64,000 bases of DNA from Cupriavidus alkaliphilus (lineage in GTDB: Bacteria > Pseudomonadota > Gammaproteobacteria > Burkholderiales > Burkholderiaceae): NCBI RefSeq assembly GCF_900094595.1, contig NZ_FMAD01000012.1:120229-184228 (forward strand), written 5' to 3'. The notes below the pieces were generated by a model. The model made no database searches and was not told the origin of the DNA. It saw nothing but the letters and a program-made list of their open reading frames with translations. The number at the start of each line of letters is the position of its first letter. Position 1 is the stretch's first letter. This document shows positions 58,122 to 64,000 of this stretch, piece after piece. The position numbers and the translations under genes are program-made.

Positions 58122-60088
58122 AACCCGCGCCCCGGCCGCTGCGGCATGAAGACCATGGCCTGCTGCTTGGCCAGCTGGCGCTGGTGCTGGCGCCGCAGGC
58201 GCGCACGCTGCCGGTGGCGGTCAGCCTGCTGCTGGTGCTGTTGCTGGCGTGGCGCTGGCTGCTGTGGCGGCGGCGCGCGCCGCTGCCGTCGCGCTGGATG
58301 CTCGGCACCACCGCGATGCTGGTGCTGCTGGTGGCATGCGCGCTGGTGTGGCAGGACGGTGGCGGCATCGGGCGCGAGCTGGCGGTGGCGTTGCTGGGCG
58401 CCTTTGTCATCCTGAAGCTGCTGGAATGCCGTGCGCTGTCGGACGCGACCCTGGTCACGCAGCTGTCGTTCTACCTGCTGCTGACGCTGTACCTGTCCGA
58501 CCAGCCGTTCTGGCTGGCGCTGTACAGCCTGGCCATCGGTGCCTGGGTACTGCGTAACTGGCTGCTGCTGCATCATCCCGAGGCGCGCAGCCGGCTGGCG
58601 ATCTGGCCGCTGCTGGGACGCATGGCGCTGCTGGGCTTGCCGTGGGCGCTGGCGTTGTTCGTGCTGTTCCCGCGCCTGGAGCACCCGCTGTGGCAGCTGC
58701 CCCAGTCCACGCAGAGCGGCACCACCGGCATCAGCGACACCATGCGCCCGGGCAGCGTGGGGCAACTGATCCGTTCGCCCGAGATCGCCCTGCGTGCCGA
58801 AATCGCCGGCCCGCCGTTGCCGGCGTCCGCGCTGTACTGGCGCGCGCTGGTGCTGTGGGAATACGACGGCACCACCTGGCACCCCTCACGGCTGCGGCGG
58901 CAGCAACTGGCGCCGGCGGCCGGCGCCGGCGGCACGGCCGGCATCGACATCAGCATCACGCTGGAACCCAGCCGGCAGCGCTGGCTGTTCGTGCTCGACC
59001 GAGGTCAGGCACTGTCTGCCGGCGCGGATGCCGGCATCACGCCCGATGGCGAATTCATGGCGCGCCGGCCGGTGGAGCAACGCATCCGCTATCGCACGCA
59101 TTCCACGCTGTCGCCGCCGGCCGAATCGTTGCCGCCGGCCACGCTGCGGCTGGCGCTGAGCCTGCCGCCGGGCAACCCGCGCGCCCGCGCACTGGCCGCG
59201 CAATGGGCACAGCGCCATGCCGATCCCGCGGCGCGCGTGCAAGCCGCGCTGCGGCTGTTCGCGGCAGCACCTTTCGCCTATACGCTTACTCCCCCACCGC
59301 TGGGAGCCGAACAGATCGACAGCTTTGTGTTCGACACGCGGCGCGGCTTCTGCGAGCACTACGCCAGCAGCTTCGTCTTCCTGATGCGCGCCGCCGGCGT
59401 ACCGGCGCGCGTGGTCACGGGCTACCAGGGCGGCGAGTACAACCCCATGGCCAACCACTACGTGGTGCGCCAGTCCGATGCGCATGCGTGGGCCGAAGTC
59501 TGGCTCGACGGCCGCGGCTGGGTACGCGTGGACCCGACCAGCGCGGTCGCGCCCAGCCGCATCGAGCAGGGGCTGGATGCGGTGGTCGGCAACGAAGCCG
59601 CTGACTGGCGTCCGTCGCGGCAGCCGGCATGGCTCAAGGATTTGCGCTGGGCCTATGAAGGCATGGTCTACACCTGGCAGCGCTGGGTGCTGCAGTACGA
59701 CCATGCGCGGCAGCAGCGGCTGCTGCAGGCGCTCGGCACCAGCGCCGGTGCCGGACCCTTGCTGGCGGCCGTGCTTGGCATGCTGTGCCTGCTGGCGCTG
59801 GTGCCGCTGTGGCGGCGGCGCGCGCCCGCGGATCCGGTCGGTGCGGCCTATGCGCGCTTCTGCGCGGTGCTTGCCCGCCACGGCTGTGCGCGCGCGCCGG
59901 CCGAAGGCCCGCAGGATTTTGCGGCGCGGGCCAGCGCGCAACTGCCGCGCGCCGGCGCGGCGATCGCAGCCGTCAGCGCCGCCTATGTCAGCCTGCGCTA
60001 CGGCAACCTGCCGGCCGAAACGCAGGCGCAGGTCCTGGCGTCGATGCGGGCCGGCATCCGCGGGATCTCGGCGGCATTGCGCCGATAA
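58118..60088 (+). CDS. TgpA-like transglutaminase membrane protein
   Basis: This 656-residue protein has about six N-terminal membrane helices (25-190), a periplasmic transglutaminase core and a C-terminal helix near 555-575 with a DUF4129-like tail. The catalytic triad is visible: C412 ('RRGFCEHYASS'), H456 ('DAHAWAEVW') and D472 ('RVDPTS'). It is the usual third gene of the MoxR-DUF58-TgpA operon, with a four-base overlap. TgpA is essential in Pseudomonas aeruginosa; the natural substrate is not known. Confidence 0.93.
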   Translation: MKPAPRPLRHEDHGLLLGQLALVLAPQARTLPVAVSLLLVLLLAWRWLLWRRRAPLPSRWMLGTTAMLVLLVACALVWQDGGGIGRELAVALLGAFVILKLLECRALSDATLVTQLSFYLLLTLYLSDQPFWLALYSLAIGAWVLRNWLLLHHPEARSRLAIWPLLGRMALLGLPWALALFVLFPRLEHPLWQLPQSTQSGTTGISDTMRPGSVGQLIRSPEIALRAEIAGPPLPASALYWRALVLWEYDGTTWHPSRLRRQQLAPAAGAGGTAGIDISITLEPSRQRWLFVLDRGQALSAGADAGITPDGEFMARRPVEQRIRYRTHSTLSPPAESLPPATLRLALSLPPGNPRARALAAQWAQRHADPAARVQAALRLFAAAPFAYTLTPPPLGAEQIDSFVFDTRRGFCEHYASSFVFLMRAAGVPARVVTGYQGGEYNPMANHYVVRQSDAHAWAEVWLDGRGWVRVDPTSAVAPSRIEQGLDAVVGNEAADWRPSRQPAWLKDLRWAYEGMVYTWQRWVLQYDHARQQRLLQALGTSAGAGPLLAAVLGMLCLLALVPLWRRRAPADPVGAAYARFCAVLARHGCARAPAEGPQDFAARASAQLPRAGAAIAAVSAAYVSLRYGNLPAETQAQVLASMRAGIRGISAALRR

Positions 60089-60318
60089 CGGGCGGGCGCA
60101 ACCAGGGCGCGCCGGTCACGCGGCAGGCCACACTGATCGCTTGCGAGGATCTCTATCGTCTGATTGCCGGACTGGCTGGAACGGCGCCGGCTGCAGGCTA
60201 CGCTCGGGGACTGCGGAAACAACTGGGAAGATCAGGGGAGAAGCGAAGGCACCGCGCGCGAAGGGTGGGCGCGGACGGCTCGCAGTGCCGGCGAACGCGG
60301 CACCGGCGAAGATCCTGC

Positions 60319-60651
60319 TCAGAACAGCGACAGCTGGCGCATGCCGAAACCGATGGTCTCTTCCACGCGCGCACGGGCGTGGGCCAGCGAGCCTTCCGCG
60401 CCGGAGTAGTTGCCGGCGGCCCAGTGGTAGACCACCGGAAGCTCGCCGCGTTCGGACAGGCGCACTTCGCCAAGCTTGTCGCCGCGCTCGTTGCGGTAGA
60501 AGTGCGAACGGTAGCCGCGCTCCCAGTGCGGGGCGACCTCCTTCTTGCGCCGCCGGGGCTTCGGCGCGGAGCCGGTGGCAGACGTCGTGGACGTCAGTCG
60601 CCGCGCTCTATCGGTACCCGGCATCGGGGCACGGGTGAAATCCAACTGCAT
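60319..60651 (-). CDS. Conserved-looking small hypothetical protein
   Basis: This 110-residue protein has a basic, Ser/Thr-rich first half (about 1-40, 'KPRRRKKE') and a compact second half 'HWERGYRSHFYRNERGDKLGEV' (in part), 'LPVVYHWAAGNYSGAEGSLAHARARVEETI', cited only in fragments. There is no signal peptide or membrane segment. AGAGGAAG precedes ATG 60651, a good ribosome-binding site, which favours a real gene. The aromatic-rich second half suggests a folded domain, but I do not recognise it. The 230 bp between it and the transglutaminase gene hold nothing I can identify. Confidence 0.6.
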   Translation of the reverse strand: MQLDFTRAPMPGTDRARRLTSTTSATGSAPKPRRRKKEVAPHWERGYRSHFYRNERGDKLGEVRLSERGELPVVYHWAAGNYSGAEGSLAHARARVEETIGFGMRQLSLF

Positions 60652-60795
60652 AGACTTCCTCTTTGTCGATTCAGCAGAACCAGGGCCGGCGGGGGCTGCC
60701 GCCGCATGCTTCGTGCATCGCAGTCGAGATGATACCTGCTGGCGCGCTTTCTGTAAGTAGTTCGTTGCGCTGAATCCCGCCTCCGGTAAGGCTTA

Positions 60796-60863
60796 GCGGG
60801 CCGTATACCTGCACGTATACCCCCTCGTAAACGTGGCGGTATACGTGCGGGTATACGACCCGC
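60796..60863. repeat. Array of five 12-bp GTATAC units forming a 68-bp imperfect palindrome
   Basis: GTATAC starts at 60803, 60815, 60839 and 60851, and GTAAAC at 60827, a strict 12-bp period. The whole stretch from GCGGG (60796) to CCCGC (60863) is also a near-perfect inverted repeat: 29 of 34 positions match their partner. It lies between the degP stop (60923) and the small gene start (60651), both on the minus strand. Confidence 0.85.
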
Positions 60864-60922
60864 GATGACGTCAAAGCCTTGCTGGTTAACGGCTCGCGGG
60901 CACGCAGCGGTGCCCGCGAAGA

Positions 60923-62389
60923 TCAACCCAGATCGAGCGGAATGAAGATGCGCGCATCATCGCGCTGCACCAGCAGCGCCACCTGCTTGCCCGATTTGCC
61001 CACCAGCGTGCGCAGCTGATCGACCGAAGCGATCGGCGTACCGTTGAGCGACAGGATCACGTCGCCGGGCTGGATGCCCACGCGTGCGGCGGGACCGGTC
61101 ACGTCCTCGACCACCAGGCCGCCTTCGATACCGCTTTCGCGCTTCTCCGCCGGCGACAGCGGGCGCACCGCCAGCCCCAGCCGGCCGTTGGCCTCCTTGC
61201 CGCCCGCTTTTTGCGCAACCGCCTGGTCCCGCGCCGTGCCGACCGTCACCGACAACGTCATCGGCTGGCCCTTGCGGATGATCTTCAGCGAGCTCTGCGT
61301 GCCCGGCTTGATATCGGCGACGTGCTCCGGCAGGTCGCCCGAATGATCGATCACGTCGTTGTCCAGCTGCACGATGACGTCGCCCGGCTTCAGGCCCGCG
61401 CGCGCAGCCGGACTGTCAGGCTCGACCGAGTTGACCAGCGCCCCGGTCGGCTTGGGCAGGCCGAACGACTGCGCCAGCGCCTGGTTGACCTCCTGCACGC
61501 TGATGCCGAGACGCCCGCGCGTGACCTTGCCATGCGCCACCAGTTGCTGCTGCACCTTGGTCGCCACGTCGATCGGGATCGCGAACGACAGGCCCTGGTA
61601 GCCACCGGTCTGGCTGTAGATCTGCGAGTTGATGCCGACCACCTCGCCACGCTGGTTGAACAGTGGACCGCCCGAGTTGCCGGGGTTGACCGCCACATCG
61701 GTCTGGATGAACGGCACATAGGTGTCGTCAGGCAGCGAGCGCGATTTCGCGCTGACAATGCCCGCGGTCACGGTGTTCTCGAAGCCGTAAGGCGAGCCGA
61801 TCGCCAGCACCGGCTCGCCCACGCGCACCTGCGACGGATCGCCCAGGCGCACGGTCGGCAGGTCCCTGGCATCGATGCGGATCACTGCCACGTCGGTCTG
61901 CGGGTCGGTCCCAAGCACCTTGGCCTTGAACTCGCGGCGGTCGGTCAGCTTGACGGTCACTTCCTGCGCGCCGTCGACGACGTGCGCATTGGTCAGGATC
62001 AGCCCATCGGGGCTGACGATAAAGCCCGAGCCCTGCCCGCGCACCAGTTGCTGGGGGCCACCCTGCGGCCCCTGGAACTGCGGGCCGAAGCGCTTGAAGA
62101 ACTGGAACAGCGGATCGTCCGGATCGATGCCGGGCGGCATCTGTACCGACGTGCGCTGGGCGCGCGCGGTCACGCTAATGTTGACCACCGCGGGTCCGTA
62201 CTGAGCGACGATGCCGGAGAAGTCCATCGGCCGGGCCACGGCAGCCGCCGGCTGTGCGGCCGCTGCCACGGGAGCGGGAGCCGCGTAGCCCGTGGGGATG
62301 ACTTCTCGCTGCAGATAGGCATAGCCGCCGCCGAGCGCGGCCAGGGCCGCGATACCGACGGCGGTGCGAGCAATGGTCTGGCGCATCAT
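60923..62389 (-). CDS. degP: DegP/MucD-type periplasmic serine protease
   Basis: This 488-residue HtrA protease degrades misfolded envelope proteins. A membrane/signal segment lies at about 7-25, and the trypsin-like domain has the catalytic triad H136 ('TNAHVVDG'), D166 ('DPQTDVAVIRID') and S239 ('NPGNSGGPLF'). Two PDZ domains follow (about 290-370 and 400-480, 'GVRPGD'-like 'GLKPGDVIVQLD' and 'GIQPGDVILSLNG'). ATG 62389 is preceded by GGAAAGGA. The gene order lacks the rpoE-mucA-mucB neighbours, so it is a stand-alone copy here. Confidence 0.93.
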   Translation of the reverse strand: MMRQTIARTAVGIAALAALGGGYAYLQREVIPTGYAAPAPVAAAAQPAAAVARPMDFSGIVAQYGPAVVNISVTARAQRTSVQMPPGIDPDDPLFQFFKRFGPQFQGPQGGPQQLVRGQGSGFIVSPDGLILTNAHVVDGAQEVTVKLTDRREFKAKVLGTDPQTDVAVIRIDARDLPTVRLGDPSQVRVGEPVLAIGSPYGFENTVTAGIVSAKSRSLPDDTYVPFIQTDVAVNPGNSGGPLFNQRGEVVGINSQIYSQTGGYQGLSFAIPIDVATKVQQQLVAHGKVTRGRLGISVQEVNQALAQSFGLPKPTGALVNSVEPDSPAARAGLKPGDVIVQLDNDVIDHSGDLPEHVADIKPGTQSSLKIIRKGQPMTLSVTVGTARDQAVAQKAGGKEANGRLGLAVRPLSPAEKRESGIEGGLVVEDVTGPAARVGIQPGDVILSLNGTPIASVDQLRTLVGKSGKQVALLVQRDDARIFIPLDLG

Positions 62390-62534
62390 AGGTGTTCCTT
62401 TCCTTTTTTAGCATCCGGCGTCGGCACGATGCGACGCAACACCGTCATGCTAGCGACCAAGACTTAAAACAGACTTAAGGCTTGTGACCCGACGCCCGGC
62501 TACGCGCCATCTGGTCACGACGTGAAAATTTATC

Positions 62535-62562
62535 TTGCGCACAATCTAATTGCGTCTAATAT
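62535..62562 (+). promoter_or_regulatory. Promoter of ohrR
   Basis: TTGCGC (62535-62540) and TAATAT (62557-62562) are spaced by 16 bp. A start seven bases downstream would fall at the ATG 62569 itself. No ribosome-binding site precedes that ATG. Confidence 0.55.
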
Positions 62563-62568
62563 ATAGAC
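62542..62568. promoter_or_regulatory. Probable OhrR operators
   Basis: CAAT-CTA-ATTG (62542-62552) and the perfect 15-bp palindrome GTCTAATATATAGAC (62554-62568) lie side by side over the promoter and abut the ohrR start. OhrR proteins repress from such A+T-rich inverted repeats, so autoregulation is likely. Which of the two is bound is not known. Confidence 0.55.
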
Positions 62569-63045
62569 ATGGAACGCGAAAACGAAGCCGCCACCGACTG
62601 GCTTTTGCTGGATCACCAACTATGCTTTGCGCTGTATTCGAGCTCGTTGGCGATGACCAAGCTGTATAAGCCACTGCTAAGTGAGCTCGGGCTTACTTAT
62701 CCGCAGTATCTGGTCATGCTGGTCTTGTGGGAGACGGAAACGTTGTCGGTCTCGGAACTCGGCAAGCGCCTGGCGCTGGATTCGGGCACGCTCACGCCAC
62801 TGCTGAAGCGGCTCGCCACCACGGGCCTGGTGACCCGCACGCGGGATGCGACTGACGAACGCAGGGTCCTGGTCAGCGTGACTGACGCCGGCCGCGCACT
62901 GCGCCAGCGCGCGACGGGGATTCCTGAAAAGATGTTGTGCGCCACGCAATGCCCGGTCGAAGAGATCCAGGCGCTGACGCGGCGCTTGCATGCACTGCGG
63001 TCGACGCTCGAACAAGCGCGAACCGATTCCAGCTTGCCGGACTGA
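62569..63045 (+). CDS. ohrR: OhrR, MarR-family organic peroxide sensor
   Basis: This 158-residue MarR protein represses ohr and loosens DNA on oxidation. The peroxide-sensing cysteine is C19 in 'LLLDHQLCFALYSSS', the hallmark of OhrR; further cysteines in 'KMLCATQCPVEE' suggest the two-Cys type. The winged helix runs through 'LSVSELGKRLALDSGTLTPLL' (in part) and 'VTRTRDATDERRVLVSVTDAG'. It is followed 51 bp later by ohr. The ATG lies directly on a promoter, so its transcript may be leaderless. Confidence 0.93.
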   Translation: MERENEAATDWLLLDHQLCFALYSSSLAMTKLYKPLLSELGLTYPQYLVMLVLWETETLSVSELGKRLALDSGTLTPLLKRLATTGLVTRTRDATDERRVLVSVTDAGRALRQRATGIPEKMLCATQCPVEEIQALTRRLHALRSTLEQARTDSSLPD

Positions 63046-63096
63046 CGGCAGGCATTAATGATGGCGCCCCTGCGGGCAACCAAACCGGAGCCTTAG

Positions 63097-63519
63097 ATGA
63101 AACTCGAGAAAGTCGTATATACCGCCCATGCCACCGCCACCGGCGGCCGCGATGGCCGTGCCACCACGGCCGACGGCCAGCTCGACGCCAAGCTGGCGGT
63201 GCCCAAGGAAATGGGTGGTGCCGGCAACGGGCTGAATCCGGAGCAGCTGTTCGCTGCCGGCTATTCGGCCTGCTTCCTGGGTGCGATGCGCTATGTCGCC
63301 AGCCAGCAGAAGATCAACGTGCCCGCCGATGCATCGATCCAGGGCGCGGTCGGCATCGGTCCGATCCCGCAGGGCTTCGGCATCCAGGTCGAACTGAAGA
63401 TTTCCTTGCCGGGCTTCGAGCGTGAAGCGGCCGAGAAACTGATCGAGCAGGCGCATCAGGTGTGCCCGTACTCGAACGCGACCCGCGGCAATATCGACGT
63501 TACGTTAACCCTGGTCTGA
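63097..63519 (+). CDS. ohr: Organic hydroperoxide resistance protein
   Basis: This 140-residue Ohr/OsmC protein reduces organic hydroperoxides with two cysteines: C59 in 'YSACFLGAM' and C123 in 'HQVCPYSNAT'. 'LEKVVYTAHATATGGRDG' is the normal N-terminus. It depends on lipoylated proteins for electrons by family knowledge. ATG 63097 has GGAG nine bases upstream. It is co-transcribed with ohrR and ends at a strong bidirectional terminator. Confidence 0.95.
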   Translation: MKLEKVVYTAHATATGGRDGRATTADGQLDAKLAVPKEMGGAGNGLNPEQLFAAGYSACFLGAMRYVASQQKINVPADASIQGAVGIGPIPQGFGIQVELKISLPGFEREAAEKLIEQAHQVCPYSNATRGNIDVTLTLV

Positions 63520-63537
63520 AGCGGCAATTCAAAAGAG

Positions 63538-63578
63538 AAAACGGCCCGCATCGCGCTTGCGATGCGGGCCGTTTTTCT
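63538..63578. terminator. Bidirectional terminator between ohr and the GIY-YIG gene
   Basis: A 14-bp perfect stem (63541-63554 with 63559-63572) over GCTT is flanked by an A-run on the left and TTTTT on the right, so it can end transcripts from both convergent genes. Confidence 0.92.
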
Positions 63579-63584
63579 TTGATA

Positions 63585-63872
63585 TCACGCCGTCTGCGCC
63601 TCCGCGTCGAGGGCAGGCAGCTGCGCGCAAAATGACCGTTTCTGCGCCGAACTCAGGCGTTTGATCTCGATTTCCGCCTTCAACGCTTCCGACTTGGTGG
63701 CGAAGCGCAACTGGCCGAGCACGCGAATCGGCTTGCGCGAGCGCGTATATTTGGCGCCTTTTCCGGACTGGTGTTCGGCAAAACGGCGCGCCACGTCCGT
63801 GGTGATTCCGGTGTAAATGGAATCGCCGGTGCATTCGAGCAGGTAGAGATACCAGGCGCAGTCAGCGGACAT
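63585..63872 (-). CDS. GIY-YIG nuclease-domain protein
   Basis: This 95-residue protein is a minimal GIY-YIG domain of the YhbQ/UPF0213 type: 'WYLYLLECTGDSIYTGITTD' (GIY replaced by LYL, YIG by YTG), 'RRFAEHQSGKGAKYTRSRKP' with the catalytic arginine, and a later glutamate in 'KSEALKAEIEIKRL'. Some family members bind or cut DNA, but the stand-alone type is poorly known. It is a single-gene unit converging on ohr. Confidence 0.9.
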   Translation of the reverse strand: MSADCAWYLYLLECTGDSIYTGITTDVARRFAEHQSGKGAKYTRSRKPIRVLGQLRFATKSEALKAEIEIKRLSSAQKRSFCAQLPALDAEAQTA

Positions 63873-63951
63873 GGGCGGAAATGGTGAGCTGCGGGAATGG
63901 TATTACGGCGTGACGGCAATGGCGAGCACGGCGTTTTCGCCGCGCCAAAGA

Positions 63952-63988
63952 CAAAACCCCTCGCAGCACACGCTGTCGAGGGGTTTTG
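63952..63988. terminator. Terminator hairpin near the right edge
   Basis: CAAAACCCCTCG (63952-63963) pairs with CGAGGGGTTTTG (63977-63988) over a 13-base loop. The stem ends in A4/T4, so it can work in both directions. It probably serves a gene beyond the right edge of the window. Confidence 0.75.
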
Positions 63989-64000
63989 CAAGATAAGAGC

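Noticed and set aside
60803..60856. Possible CRISPR-like array
   Set aside because: Units are only 6 identical bases with 6-base spacers; CRISPR repeats are 20-50 bases with longer spacers, and no cas gene is present.
60671..60874. Minus-strand frame encoding a VYxx tetrapeptide repeat
   Set aside because: The repeat follows directly from the 12-bp DNA array, the frame starts with TTG, has no ribosome-binding site, and the rest of the peptide looks like random GC-rich translation.
1..64000. tRNA, rRNA, insertion sequence or prophage genes
   Set aside because: No cloverleaf-like gene, ribosomal RNA segment, transposase, integrase or phage structural gene was recognised on either strand.

Overview
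The window looks like part of a chromosome of a high-GC betaproteobacterium of the Burkholderiaceae, most like Cupriavidus or Ralstonia. This is inferred from the very GC-rich codon use, two Bug-type (TctC) solute receptors, the pcaIJF order, a Tad pilus locus of the type seen in that group, and many LysR/AraC/IclR/MarR regulators beside catabolic genes. No rRNA, tRNA, CRISPR array, insertion sequence or phage gene was found. Gene density is high.

Layout. (1) 1-5020: a LysR regulator cut by the window edge, divergent from a non-phosphorylating pentose branch (L-2-keto-3-deoxyarabonate dehydratase and 2-oxoglutarate semialdehyde dehydrogenase), then a second LysR gene divergent from an alpha/beta hydrolase. 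(2) 5176-10486: a TauD-type dioxygenase, an AraC regulator and a minus-strand quinone oxidoreductase-BKACE-Bug operon, a likely catabolic module of unknown substrate. (3) 10718-13575: a lone squalene/phytoene synthase and a three-lipoprotein operon (CsgG-like, DUF4810, DUF799). (4) 13859-18557: pcaIJF of the beta-ketoadipate pathway, followed by an SDR dehydrogenase and a second Bug receptor, with a PcaR-like palindrome upstream. (5) 19353-24052: sbcCD and a periplasmic OB-fold protein. (6) 24066-36648: a nearly complete Tad/Flp pilus operon from flp to tadG, ended by a sigma-54 activator. (7) 37023-42327: two divergent Gly/Val-rich 'collagen-like' lipoproteins sharing a promoter region with two copies of a 17-bp palindrome, then an orphan TpsB transporter. 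(8) 42500-45949: Fur-box-linked siderophore receptor, Sel1-repeat protein and dodecin. (9) 46182-50050: PLD-type protein, dienelactone hydrolase, acyl-CoA synthetase and a glycine-zipper lipoprotein. (10) 50182-55892: MarR, YggT, a LysR/MFS pair, a PcaR/PobR-type IclR regulator and a PhyH-type dioxygenase. (11) 56158-60088: MoxR-DUF58-TgpA transglutaminase operon. (12) 60319-63872: a small unknown protein, a 12-bp-period repeat array, a DegP/MucD protease, ohrR-ohr and a GIY-YIG protein.

Least explained and most interesting: the pair of collagen-like lipoproteins with twin GTTACG-N5-CGTAAC sites beside a TpsB that has no TpsA partner, and the 68-bp imperfect palindrome at 60796-60863 built from five 12-bp GTATAC units. 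Other signals worth testing are the palindromic operators at 400-432 and 18792-18806, a 38-bp perfect palindrome at 47726-47763, paired REP-like elements, and a probable leaderless ohrR transcript.
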